64,000 nt of DNA from Bacteroidetes bacterium HLUCCA01 (GTDB lineage: Bacteria; Bacteroidota; Rhodothermia; Balneolales; HLUCCA01), in assembly GCA_001314545.1 (NCBI GenBank), contig LIHN01000005.1, positions 1 to 64,000 of the forward strand. Direction: 5' to 3'. Within the stretch, counting starts at the first letter, position 1, and each line of letters opens with the position of its first letter. Shown one piece after another: positions 19,787-29,820 of the stretch. Below the pieces are notes generated by a model that had not been told where the DNA came from, did no database searches, and saw only the letters and a list, made by a program, of their open reading frames with translations. A program made the translations under genes and the position numbers.

Positions 19787-19836
19787 GGTACCCGGTGCAT
19801 GAGCTGAAAGGCTGTGCCGGGTACCTTCTTATTTTT
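19787..19836 (+). terminator. Rho-independent terminator after PIG-L gene
   Basis: GGTACCCGG...CCGGGTACC 9-bp stem then TTCTTATTTTTT. Confidence 0.82.
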
Positions 19837-19849
19837 TAATTCAGGCTTC

Positions 19850-22693
19850 ATGACCCCAACCTCATCCCAATCCGCGGATCACATGGCTGATTCAATACCT
19901 TCCGGCCGTGTTTCACATCCCCACAACGCAGTCTGGCTCCCGGCATTCCTTCCAGCTTCACGGCCAGCATCGCGACCAAGCTCACGGTCAGCATCGGGGT
20001 CAACCCCGCGCCCGACCCCGCGGAATTATCGCAGCATATCCCTGTATCTGATCGGTTTATTCACTGTTCTAAGTCTGGTAGCCGCTGTGACGGCACCCGC
20101 TTTAGCACAGGAATCCGGCAGCGTGCCCCTCCACGTTGATGCGGTTCCGGGGAGTCCGGTCGTGCTTGGAGTTCCCTTTCCAAAGGGAGCACTCCACTCA
20201 CCGGATCATGTTCGGGTTGTTGGCTCCAACGGCGCTGAAATCCCATCGCAGATTACCGAAGTGTCAACCTGGGAGCCGTCTGACCGGAGCATCAAGTGGG
20301 TTTGGGTTTTCTTTTTTGCCGATGCGGCCGATGGGTATCGCCTTGAGTACGGTCCGGATGTTCGCCGTGAGGCCGCCTATGCCCACGGGATTATCATCAA
20401 AAACAACCAGCGACCGGCAGGCGGCATTGAAGTTACCACAGGACCGCTGCGAATTACGGTTGACAAGCGAACGGCCGGCGGATTTCTGGACCGTGTTGAG
20501 GTCAATCCCGATGCAGACGGATTTGGGGACGAACACCTGCTTGCCACCAGTCCGCTGGGACGGGGTTCCTTCCTGGATATGATTGATGATAACGGTCCGG
20601 ACTCGTCCCGCGCCGTCATCCAGCAGATTTTTGTAGACAAAGGAAGCGGTCCGCTGCATACCATCATCCGCATTGAAGGAGAGTACCAGTACAACCGCGC
20701 GGATAACCCCTCCTCGCCCTTTGTAACCCGCGTTCATGCCTATGCCGGCAGGAGCTACATCCGGGTATATCACAGCATTGTCTACACCGGAACTCCGGAT
20801 CGGAGTGAACCGCTGGGCGACCGCCAGCATCCTGCTGTGGCCACCCGCCTCGGACCGCTGGTTGACGAGCAGGCCCGCCTGGAAGATACCGGCATGACCG
20901 AACCGCTGGATATGATCATGGCTACCGGCTTTACCCTTTCACCGGCCTTTCGCGCAACCCAGATTGAAACAGGCTATTACGGTGGATCCTGGTGGAATCC
21001 CGGCGATGAGCAGGTTTACGCGGGAAATGCGGCCGCACGGGGTATAACATCCGTATTTCAGACCGGTCCGAAACCAACGGGTATCCCGCCGGTTCCCAAT
21101 GCCACAGCCGATGAGCGAATTGACGGCTTCCTGGGCACTATAACGGCCGGTTCCGGGGAGGTGCTGCAGGCGGAGCGACTCTCAGGATGGATGCACGTTA
21201 CCGATGGGGAGCGTGGAATCAGCATGGCTATCCGCAATTTTGTGGAGGAGTATCCCAAGGAGATTCAGGTGAACGCCGAAGACAGCCTGTTTACCGGCTA
21301 TTTCTGGTCGCCGGAGGCCGGTCCGATGAGCTTTGAGCGTGCCAATACCCGTCGCGATGGCGACATGGTAGGCAATTTTGCCACAGGCATTGCCAAGACC
21401 ACCGAACTGAGTTACTATTTTCATACCGCCGAACCGAATCGCGATGCGTTAGACCAGGCTCATGCACTGGTTCTCGATGCACCCGCTGCCCACGCAGAAC
21501 CCTCGTGGTACGGAACATCCGGTGTATTTGGACCGATGGCTCCGGCCAGCGAAAAATACGCGGCCTACGAACGGGGGCTCTCCTACAAATTCGACTGGTT
21601 TCTGTTTAATCAGAAGTGGGAGCCCTGGTATGGCATGTTTTATTTCGGCGATGGGATGACCAATTATTACAACGACGACTGGTTCATGTGGGGCATCAAC
21701 GAGCCCGCACAGGATGCGATGTGGTGGTATCAGTTCATCCGAACCGGTGATTCCAGATTCTACCATGCAGCCCAGCATATGAGTCGGCACTCCATGGACG
21801 TCGGTAACATACACTGGCCCGTTAAACCACGGTACCGGGGCGACACCAACCTGACCATCGACTGGTTTGAGCATGAAGCCCTCCCGGAAACCAGTCCCTA
21901 TGTGGGTATGGGCCGGCGGCACGGTTCCCAACCCTGGGTCTCCGTCCTGTCAGCCCACGTCTGGACGCCCGGCTGGGTTATGTCGTACTATCTGGACGGC
22001 TACCACCGCGGGTTGGACATCGCCCGATTGACCGCAGATCACATCTCCGGAAGACACTGGGGAGAGCACGATTACCGCGGAAGGCGTTTGTACCTGGGGA
22101 TTTTCAACATGGCGGCTGTGTACGATGCTACCAAAGACCCGCGCTATTATGACGAATTGCGCTACCGCATTGATAAGGCCCTTGCGCTGCAGGCAACCGA
22201 CGGATGGTCGCTGAACATCGATCGTTATGGGTATTCCCAGATCTACAATTCCCACGGCCTGATGCAGTACTACTCCATCACCGGTGATGAAAATGTTGCC
22301 CGGGCGATGGTTCGCCATGCCCGCAGAGTGCGTGATGTGCAACCCTACGATCATGATTACGAGTCGTATCTGGCCAGTATCCACAGTTTGCTCATGGGTT
22401 ATGAGCTGAGTGGTGAGCGAAGTCTGCTGGACAGAGCGCTTGAACGCGCTCAATATTTGAAAACCGGACAGCTTGGACCGGTTGATCCGATGCAAATCAC
22501 GCAACGCTCGTACGCTGCTATGCTTGAAGAAGCCAGCAATCTGCCCGGATTTGACGAAGGCCGGGTTCACCCGTTTTTTGGCACGCGACCTATCTGGTCT
22601 ATTACCAATGGGTTACGGGTTTTTGGCTGGACCCATGCCTACAACGTGCCCTGGCTGGTGCACTACCTCGAGAAATACAACATCGATCCCTGA
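19850..22693 (+). CDS. Exported PcRGLX/YetA-like (exo-rhamnogalacturonan-lyase-like, RIFT-barrel) protein
   Basis: ATG at 19850 preferred, because the GTG at 19814 lies in the upstream terminator hairpin; late signal peptide; large lyase-like (alpha/alpha) C-terminal region. Confidence 0.6.
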   Translation: MTPTSSQSADHMADSIPSGRVSHPHNAVWLPAFLPASRPASRPSSRSASGSTPRPTPRNYRSISLYLIGLFTVLSLVAAVTAPALAQESGSVPLHVDAVPGSPVVLGVPFPKGALHSPDHVRVVGSNGAEIPSQITEVSTWEPSDRSIKWVWVFFFADAADGYRLEYGPDVRREAAYAHGIIIKNNQRPAGGIEVTTGPLRITVDKRTAGGFLDRVEVNPDADGFGDEHLLATSPLGRGSFLDMIDDNGPDSSRAVIQQIFVDKGSGPLHTIIRIEGEYQYNRADNPSSPFVTRVHAYAGRSYIRVYHSIVYTGTPDRSEPLGDRQHPAVATRLGPLVDEQARLEDTGMTEPLDMIMATGFTLSPAFRATQIETGYYGGSWWNPGDEQVYAGNAAARGITSVFQTGPKPTGIPPVPNATADERIDGFLGTITAGSGEVLQAERLSGWMHVTDGERGISMAIRNFVEEYPKEIQVNAEDSLFTGYFWSPEAGPMSFERANTRRDGDMVGNFATGIAKTTELSYYFHTAEPNRDALDQAHALVLDAPAAHAEPSWYGTSGVFGPMAPASEKYAAYERGLSYKFDWFLFNQKWEPWYGMFYFGDGMTNYYNDDWFMWGINEPAQDAMWWYQFIRTGDSRFYHAAQHMSRHSMDVGNIHWPVKPRYRGDTNLTIDWFEHEALPETSPYVGMGRRHGSQPWVSVLSAHVWTPGWVMSYYLDGYHRGLDIARLTADHISGRHWGEHDYRGRRLYLGIFNMAAVYDATKDPRYYDELRYRIDKALALQATDGWSLNIDRYGYSQIYNSHGLMQYYSITGDENVARAMVRHARRVRDVQPYDHDYESYLASIHSLLMGYELSGERSLLDRALERAQYLKTGQLGPVDPMQITQRSYAAMLEEASNLPGFDEGRVHPFFGTRPIWSITNGLRVFGWTHAYNVPWLVHYLEKYNIDP
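19950..20010. repeat. 24-bp in-frame tandem duplication encoding SRPASRPS/SRSASGST
   Basis: tcacggccagcatcgcgaccaagc / tcacggtcagcatcggggtcaacc. Confidence 0.65.
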
Positions 22694-22757
22694 CCGGGGT
22701 CGATGTACCGCGATTCAAACCAGGTGATTATCGGGGATGGGTATCCTTTTCGGGTGT

Positions 22758-22785
22758 ACCTTACCGGTGGGAACACCGGTAAGGT
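22758..22785. terminator. Bidirectional terminator-like hairpin between convergent genes
   Basis: ACCTTACCGGTG-GGAA-CACCGGTAAGGT: perfect 12-bp stem, GNRA-type loop, no long T-run. Confidence 0.6.
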
Positions 22786-22803
22786 CAAGGGTAGGATTTC
22801 AGG

Positions 22804-24321
22804 TCAGGGGTTCCCGGCGGCCGATTCCACTGCCTCCAGCCATTCCGGAAGTACAGACAGGTCGATATCCCAAATCAGCGGCAGCAGGAAGTAGGTTAGC
22901 AGCACGATGACGATTACACCGATAATATTCAGCCACAATCCGGCCCGTGCCATTTGGGGAATGGTTACGAAACTGCTGCCAAAAACTACTGCATTTGGAG
23001 GAGTAGCTACCGGCAGCATGAAAGCAAAGGAAGCGGCAATGGTGGCGGCAATCATCAATCCATACGGATGAACGCTCATTGCCAGGGCCATACTTCCAAG
23101 AATGGGCATCATCATGGTGGCCGTTGCGGTGTTGGAGGTGACCTCCGTGAGCAATATGGTCAGCAGGGCAACGGCAAAGATCAAAATGATCAGATTGTAG
23201 CCCGATAAAAACAGGAGCGCATTGGCAATCCAGGCTGCAAGTCCGGTCTGACTGAATCCATGGGCAAGAGCAAGACCACCTCCAAACAGTACTACAATAC
23301 CCCATGGAATTTTAACCGCCGTCTTCCAGTCGAGCAGAAATGCACCTTTGGCATAGTTGCTGGGGAGCATGAACAAGGCAAGCGAGCCGGTAATGGCAAT
23401 AGCGGCATCGTTGAAATTGCCAAAATCCGTGAACCCGCGCACAATCCATAGGGCAGCTACAAGGGCAAAAACGACGGAAATCATGATTTCCTCCCGGGTT
23501 ATCCGACCCAGTTTGGAAAGTTCTTCGCGGATAAAGGCTTCACCTCCGGGTAATTCCTTCAGACGAAGCGGAAATGCGAATTTTACCAGGTAAATCCAGC
23601 AGAGAACCAACATAATAATAGCCATCGGTACACCGTAGGCCATCCACAAAGCGTAGCTGATCTGCTGATTGAACAGGGTTTCAACGGTTCCCACAAAAAC
23701 GGCGTTGGGCGGGGTTCCCAGAATGGTGGCTACGCCCCCGATGGAACAGGCATAGGCAATACCCAGCATGAGAGCAATGGCAAAATGAAAATGCTCCGGC
23801 CGGGTATCGATGTCTTGAATCTGATTTTGTTTGACCAGGTCGATGGCCTGTTTGATTACGGCCAGTCCGATGGGTACCATCATCATGGCCGTTGCGGTAT
23901 TACTTACAAACATGGACAATAAACCGGAAGCAATCATGAACCCCAGAATGATACGTGCCGGAGCCGTACCGACCAGCCGGATGATGTTCAGGGCAATACG
24001 TCGGTGAAGGTTCCATCGCTCCATAGTTATTGCAATAAAAAATCCACCAATAAATAGGTAAATAATCTGATTTCCGTATTGCGCAGTTACAGCACCCGTG
24101 GGCATGACACCCAGCAGGGGGAAAAGACTGATAGGCACGAAGGCAACCGCAGCGATAGGAAGAGCTTCGGTGACCCACCAGACCGCCATTAATATGGCGA
24201 TGGCTCCGACGGCATGTCCTTCAGGGGATAATCCTTCTGGAGTGGGAAGTAAATAGGCAATTAAAAATAAAACTGGACCAAGGATAAAACCCAGTCGGGA
24301 GCGGGTGGTGTAGTTTGGCAT
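22804..24321 (-). CDS. DASS/SLC13-family sodium:anion symporter
   Basis: Multi-TM; repeated SNTATA motifs (VSNTATAMMMVPIGLAV, TSNTATATMMMPILGSMA). Confidence 0.9.
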   Translation of the reverse strand: MPNYTTRSRLGFILGPVLFLIAYLLPTPEGLSPEGHAVGAIAILMAVWWVTEALPIAAVAFVPISLFPLLGVMPTGAVTAQYGNQIIYLFIGGFFIAITMERWNLHRRIALNIIRLVGTAPARIILGFMIASGLLSMFVSNTATAMMMVPIGLAVIKQAIDLVKQNQIQDIDTRPEHFHFAIALMLGIAYACSIGGVATILGTPPNAVFVGTVETLFNQQISYALWMAYGVPMAIIMLVLCWIYLVKFAFPLRLKELPGGEAFIREELSKLGRITREEIMISVVFALVAALWIVRGFTDFGNFNDAAIAITGSLALFMLPSNYAKGAFLLDWKTAVKIPWGIVVLFGGGLALAHGFSQTGLAAWIANALLFLSGYNLIILIFAVALLTILLTEVTSNTATATMMMPILGSMALAMSVHPYGLMIAATIAASFAFMLPVATPPNAVVFGSSFVTIPQMARAGLWLNIIGVIVIVLLTYFLLPLIWDIDLSVLPEWLEAVESAAGNP

Positions 24322-24975
24322 GATGTTGAATTTCAGATGGGTTGCCGGAGGGTGAATCGCGATGTAACAACATCATAAAATTGCTATTGAAAATAGATGT
24401 TGTCACCAGGGCCATGTCGCGCGTTGACATAGCCGAATAATCGCAAAAAAATCGCTTACATGCACCCGATTCTTCCATTTAATTTATTGTAAATCAGCAT
24501 GTTGTGTCAATTATTGTAGAGTGAATAGAGTTGCGGTTCAAGTCCGTGCGTTCCGCAGGATATAGCTGGTGTAAACGCGACTCCGGATGTGGTGCCTCCT
24601 CCCATATTTAACAAAAATAAATTTTGCAAAAATTGCAGGGTTCTTTCATTAACGTATAGTTACTTTTCGTCTGTAAGATACTTTACTGAAATGCCGGAGT
24701 TGCAGCCCATAAGGCGGGTTAAGAAAGTCCGCCATAAATATCAAAAATAATGGCGACGTATACGTACGTTTTGATGCGCCTGAATAATTTTTAATTAGTT
24801 CATTAAATAACTTGTATCTGTCGGGCTATTTTAGCATTCTTAGTGCTTAGTTTATAACGCATAGGTTTTGCAGTGAAAAGGCAGATAACGGCTTTCTACG
24901 CAGTTACACAGCCCCCTTTGCAGCAACAATGATTAACCCGAATACTGTACCTTAAATTTCAGGAGAAAATACACG

Positions 24976-26421
24976 ATGAACAGTACACATAGTGGTCCGT
25001 TAAGTTCACCGCAGGATCATACATTCCGTATCATTTTATTGTCGTCCGTAGCCGCAATCGGCGGATTTCTGTTCGGGTTTGACAGTGGGGTTATCAATGG
25101 TACGGTAGATGCCCTGCGCGGCGCTTTTGATTCGGATGCCGTGGGAACCGGCTTCAATGTGGCTTCCATGTTGCTGGGTTGTGCGGCCGGCGCTTTTTTT
25201 GCCGGAACCCTGGCCGATCAGTATGGTCGGCGTACCATCATGTTTGCGGCAGCCTTATTTTTTATGGTGAGTGCCTGGGGATCCGGCATTGCCGCTACAT
25301 CGGCGCAGTTTGTCCTGTTCCGTATCATCGGTGGCTTTGCCGTTGGCGCGGCCAGTATCCTTACTCCGGCCTATATCTCTGAAATTGCACCATCCCGCAT
25401 GCGGGGTCGGCTGGCCACCTTGCAGCAGCTGGCCATCGTCATCGGTCTTTTTGTTGCTTTTCTGAGTAACTACCTGATTGCCAATGCCTCCGGAGGCGCC
25501 TCGGAACCATTCTGGGGTGGATTTCAGGCCTGGCAATGGATGTTCTGGATGGAAATTTTTCCTGCAGCCCTGTTTTTCGTATTACTCTTCCTCATTCCGG
25601 AGTCGCCCCGGTATCTGGTTTCAGCAGGACGGATCGATGAAGCCACAGCCGTGCTGAAAAGCCTTTCACACGCCGATGATGCCGATAAAAAAGTGGCTGA
25701 TATTCTCACAACGGTTACGGCCGACCGTAAGCCAAGGCTCTCCGACATCATGAATCGGGTCAAAGGCGGGGTGCATCCCATTGTCTGGGTTGGGGTTGCC
25801 CTGGCTATTTTGCAGCAGTTCACCGGTATCAACGTGGTCTTCTACTACGGTGCAACCCTGTGGCAGGCCGCTGGATTCACCGAAGGCGATGCCCTTCTGG
25901 TCAATGTAATCAGCGGAGCGGTGAACATATCCTTCACCTTCGTAGCCATTGCCCTGGTCGATAAAATAGGCCGCAAACCCCTGCTTCTGGTGGGGTCGCT
26001 CGGTCAGGCCGTCATGCTGGGTATTCTGGCCTTGTTTTTCGGGACAGCAACCCTCGGGGAGTCGGGCAATCTTATTCTGGAAGGCAACAACGGAATTTAT
26101 GCCCTGTTGGCCGCCAATGCCTACATCGCCTTTTTTGCCTTTTCCTGGGGACCGGTAATGTGGGTTATGCTCGGCGAGATGTTCCCGAACCAGTTCCGTG
26201 GCGCCGCTCTGGCCGTCTGCGGAATTGCCCAATGGGGCGCCAATTTTGCCATTACCATGAGCTTCCCGGTGCTGCTGGCCTCCATAGGACTCGGATTTTC
26301 CTACGGAATCTATGCTTTCTTCGGCGTTATCGCCTATTTCTTCGTGAAACGCTTTGTGGATGAAACCCGCGGGAAGACGCTGGAAGAGCTTTCCAGGGAT
26401 ATCATGGGGAAGGTCGAATAA
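24976..26421 (+). CDS. MFS sugar porter (XylE/GalP-like)
   Basis: GFLFGFDSGVINGT, DQYGRRT, PESPRYLV, QQFTGINVVFYYG, DKIGRKPLLL, ETRGKTLEEL. Confidence 0.94.
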   Translation: MNSTHSGPLSSPQDHTFRIILLSSVAAIGGFLFGFDSGVINGTVDALRGAFDSDAVGTGFNVASMLLGCAAGAFFAGTLADQYGRRTIMFAAALFFMVSAWGSGIAATSAQFVLFRIIGGFAVGAASILTPAYISEIAPSRMRGRLATLQQLAIVIGLFVAFLSNYLIANASGGASEPFWGGFQAWQWMFWMEIFPAALFFVLLFLIPESPRYLVSAGRIDEATAVLKSLSHADDADKKVADILTTVTADRKPRLSDIMNRVKGGVHPIVWVGVALAILQQFTGINVVFYYGATLWQAAGFTEGDALLVNVISGAVNISFTFVAIALVDKIGRKPLLLVGSLGQAVMLGILALFFGTATLGESGNLILEGNNGIYALLAANAYIAFFAFSWGPVMWVMLGEMFPNQFRGAALAVCGIAQWGANFAITMSFPVLLASIGLGFSYGIYAFFGVIAYFFVKRFVDETRGKTLEELSRDIMGKVE

Positions 26422-26433
26422 ATTTATTATGTT

Positions 26434-26463
26434 AGGTTAACAAAAAAAACGGGATGTTAACCT
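26434..26463. promoter_or_regulatory. Inverted repeat between sugar porter and GT4 genes
   Basis: AGGTTAACA-N12-TGTTAACCT, perfect 9-bp arms. Confidence 0.45.
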
Positions 26464-26469
26464 GATAGT

Positions 26470-27738
26470 ATGGTTTTAGAGAACGAACGAATCGGATTTG
26501 TCTCCACGCGATTCGCCGGTACAGACGGCGTATCGCTGGAGGCAGCCAAATGGGCTGAAGTCCTTGAATCAGACGGGCACGAGATCTTCTGGTATGCCGG
26601 TCGGCTCAACCGGCCGCGCGAGAACAGCATGTGTATACCCATCGCACACTTTGAGCATCCGGAAATTGAATGGCTGAACCGACAAATCTGGGGGCATACC
26701 AAGCGCTCACCGGCGGTTTCCAAACGTATCCGGAGCATATCGGATTATCTGAAGGAAACGCTGCACGACTTTGTGCGGCAATTTGATATCACCCTGCTGA
26801 TTATTGAGAACGCCGTCACCATTCCCATGAACCTGCCACTGGGTGTGGCGTTGACCGAATTTCTACTGGAATCGGAGATCCCGGCTATTGCCCATCACCA
26901 CGATTTCTACTGGGAGCGCAGCCGGTTTTCCGTCAACTGCGTGGGCGATTACCTCGCTATGGCCTTCCCCCCGCGTGATCCCGAATTGCAGCACGTGGTT
27001 ATCAACAAAAACGCCGCAGATGCCCTGGCCTGGCGTAAGGGAGCATCCTCCATTTTAATTCCCAATGTGCTGGATTTCGATAACGCTCCGGATCCGGCCG
27101 GCGATACCTACACCGAGGGACTCAAGGAAGCGCTGGGATTTGAACCTGATGACATCATTTTTCTGCAACCCACCCGCGTTGTCCCCCGCAAGGGCATCGA
27201 ACACGCCATCCGGCTGGTCAATATGCTGGGGAACCCCAAAATCAAGCTGTGTGTCTCCCACGATTCCGGCGACGAAGGCTTTGCCTACGAAAAAATGCTG
27301 CGGGAATCGGCCGAGCATGAGGGGGTAGACCTGCGCTTTGTAAGTACCCGGGTGGGCGATGAGCGCCAGGTTGACGATGACGGTATCAAGATTTACTCCC
27401 TCTGGGACATGTACCCCATCACCGACCTCGTAACCTATCCGAGTCTGTACGAGGGCTTCGGCAATGCGTTTCTGGAGGCGGTCTATTACCGCAAACCCCT
27501 GTTGGTCAACCGGTACGATATTTATATGCGTGATATTGAACCCAAAGGGTTTCAGACGGTGACCATTCAGGGATATGTAGCCCCCGAAACCGTCCGCGAT
27601 GTCAAAAAACTTCTGGATAACCCCGATTTAATCGACGCCATGACGGAGCGCAACTACGAGCTGGCCAAACAATATTTCAGCTATACCGTGCTGCGCAAAA
27701 AGCTGCGCTTCATCCTGAACACCATCCGCGGTTACTAA
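26470..27738 (+). CDS. GT4 glycosyltransferase, possible mannosylglucosylglycerate synthase-like
   Basis: IGFVSTRFAGTDGVSLEAAKWAE, PTRVVPRKGIEHAI, YEGFGNAFLEAVYYRKPLL; adjacent to GH13_18-like gene and gpgS locus. Confidence 0.8.
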   Translation: MVLENERIGFVSTRFAGTDGVSLEAAKWAEVLESDGHEIFWYAGRLNRPRENSMCIPIAHFEHPEIEWLNRQIWGHTKRSPAVSKRIRSISDYLKETLHDFVRQFDITLLIIENAVTIPMNLPLGVALTEFLLESEIPAIAHHHDFYWERSRFSVNCVGDYLAMAFPPRDPELQHVVINKNAADALAWRKGASSILIPNVLDFDNAPDPAGDTYTEGLKEALGFEPDDIIFLQPTRVVPRKGIEHAIRLVNMLGNPKIKLCVSHDSGDEGFAYEKMLRESAEHEGVDLRFVSTRVGDERQVDDDGIKIYSLWDMYPITDLVTYPSLYEGFGNAFLEAVYYRKPLLVNRYDIYMRDIEPKGFQTVTIQGYVAPETVRDVKKLLDNPDLIDAMTERNYELAKQYFSYTVLRKKLRFILNTIRGY

Positions 27739-27832
27739 GCCGCCGTGTACTCCCGATTATTGCCCCCGACGCACATGGTCGGGGCGCATCCATCCGTCAT
27801 TACATACCATTTTCAACCCTGAACAATCTGTT

Positions 27833-29590
27833 ATGACCGTTCCAAACATCACCAACATCATGCTCCAGCTGCACTCCCGCTTTGAATACCTCTACGGTTC
27901 GCAAGCCGACGCCTGCATGAAACGCTTCCAAATGATGATTGGCCGATACGGCATCGACACCTCCTACCAATCCACATTTCAGGTACTCGCAGACGGAACC
28001 CAGCCCGCCCGTGGCTGGTCGTCTGCCGACAGTATCCTGATCACCTACGGCGACTCCATCGTGCAGGAAGGCGAAGCCCCCCTGGAAACCCTGCGCTCGT
28101 TCATGATGCAACGGGTGGGCAAAACCATCACCGGCATCCACATATTGCCGTTTTTCCCCTACACCTCCGATGACGGCTTCTCCGTTCAGAATTACCACGA
28201 AGTTCGTGAAGACCTCGGCGGGTGGATGCATATTCGCAGACTCGCACGGGAATACCGTGTCATGGGCGATGTGGTCATCAATCACGTATCTGCCCAAAGC
28301 AACTGGTTCCGTGATTTCAAAAAAGGGATAGCTCCCGCGCGCGATTACTTTCACGTGACGGAGCCCTCGCCCGCGCTCGACCAGGTAACCCGTCCGCGGA
28401 ACCTGCCCCTGCTCACCCCGGTGAAAACCCCGATGGGTCCGGTCCACGTCTGGACCACCTTCAGTCCTGATCAGATCGATCTGAACTTCGCCAACCCCGA
28501 CGTGCTTTTTGAATTTCTGGACATCATCCTGCTGTATATCTCCCAGGGTGTGAGCGTACTGCGACTAGACGCCATCGCCTACCTCTGGAAACGCGTCGGT
28601 ACCAACTGCATCCACCTTCCGGAGACCCACGAAGTGGTCAAACTCATCCGCAATGTACTGGATCTGCTGGCCCCTCACGTGACCATTATCACCGAAACGA
28701 ACGTTCCGCATGCCGAGAATGTCAGCTATTTCGGTACCGGGGATGAAGCCCACATGGTGTATCAATTCAGCCTCCCTCCGCTGCTGCTGCATGCCCTGCT
28801 GCGCGGCAATGCGCGGTGGCTGACGCAATGGGCAGCAGGACTGCAGCCTGCCCCGGATGGGTGTGCGTATTTCAATTTTACCTCCTCCCATGACGGTGTG
28901 GGAGTACGACCGCTCGAGGGACTGGTGCCCACTGAAGAATTCGAGTACCTGGTCAACGCCGTACTCCGCCGCAACGGTCGGGTCTCCAATAAGAAAAATC
29001 CGGACGGATCGGAGAGTCCGTACGAACTCAACATAACCTACTACGACGCTCTGGCCTGCGAAGGCGGCACCGATGATGGGCATCAGACCGACCGGTTTCT
29101 GTGCTCTCAGGCCATCATGCTCAGTCTCCAGGGAGTTCCCGGTATCTACATCCACGCCCTGACCGGCAGTAAAAATGACCTTGAAGGCCTCGCCTGTAAG
29201 GGCTATAATCGTGCCATCAACCGTAAACAGTGGCAGCGTCGACATCTGGAGCATGCCCTTGATGATGAAAACACCTCCACCGGACAGGTGTTCGACCGGT
29301 ACCTGCATCTGCTTAAAATCCGATCAGCCCAGCCGGCTTTTGATCCAGCCGCTGAGCAGAAGGTATTGGATCTGGGCGATGCACTTTTTGCCCATATCCG
29401 GTCTTCCGAGGAAGGAACCTTGCTTTGTTTGTTCAATGTGACCGATGCCCGGGTGGATGTACATGTGCATGCCGCCCTGCCCGAAGCGCACCGTAAAGAG
29501 GCCTATCGTGATGTGATATCCGGCGATATCCGCGGTCGCGACGGACATGTAACGCTGGCTCCGTACGATGTGGTCTGGCTGAAGGTGTGA
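27833..29590 (+). CDS. GH13 (sucrose-phosphorylase-like, GH13_18) enzyme, likely glucosylglycerate phosphorylase
   Basis: ITGIHILPFFPYTSDDGFSVQNYHEV, VSVLRLDAIAYLWKRVGT (nucleophile), TETNVPHAENVSYFG (acid/base), FNFTSSHDGVGVRPLEG. Confidence 0.85.
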   Translation: MTVPNITNIMLQLHSRFEYLYGSQADACMKRFQMMIGRYGIDTSYQSTFQVLADGTQPARGWSSADSILITYGDSIVQEGEAPLETLRSFMMQRVGKTITGIHILPFFPYTSDDGFSVQNYHEVREDLGGWMHIRRLAREYRVMGDVVINHVSAQSNWFRDFKKGIAPARDYFHVTEPSPALDQVTRPRNLPLLTPVKTPMGPVHVWTTFSPDQIDLNFANPDVLFEFLDIILLYISQGVSVLRLDAIAYLWKRVGTNCIHLPETHEVVKLIRNVLDLLAPHVTIITETNVPHAENVSYFGTGDEAHMVYQFSLPPLLLHALLRGNARWLTQWAAGLQPAPDGCAYFNFTSSHDGVGVRPLEGLVPTEEFEYLVNAVLRRNGRVSNKKNPDGSESPYELNITYYDALACEGGTDDGHQTDRFLCSQAIMLSLQGVPGIYIHALTGSKNDLEGLACKGYNRAINRKQWQRRHLEHALDDENTSTGQVFDRYLHLLKIRSAQPAFDPAAEQKVLDLGDALFAHIRSSEEGTLLCLFNVTDARVDVHVHAALPEAHRKEAYRDVISGDIRGRDGHVTLAPYDVVWLKV

Positions 29591-29605
29591 CCCCACGCGG
29601 AAATC

Positions 29606-29765
29606 TGCCTTGCAGCCCTGACCGCAATACGCATATTCAGCAATCAGGAAAACCAGCTTAACCATTGCGCCGCCGCAGGCCTTGTAGCCCTGACCGCAAT
29701 ACGCATCTTCGGCTATCTGGAAAACCAGCTTAACCATTGTGCCGCCACAAGCCGTGCAGCCGGAT
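29606..29765. repeat. 72-bp intergenic tandem repeat (~2.2 copies)
   Basis: AGCCCTGACCGCAATACGCAT at 29614 and 29686, third partial AGCC at 29758; AAAACCAGCTTAACCATTG in both units. Confidence 0.9.
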
Positions 29766-29820
29766 TGAGATGCCGGGCAGCATCGACAGCCATCCGTCAG
29801 GAGATCAGGGCCTCAGTCGC

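Noticed and set aside
24530-24560. T-arm-like GCGGTTCAAGTCCG suggestive of a tRNA
   Set aside because: No acceptor, D-arm or anticodon arm could be assembled around it
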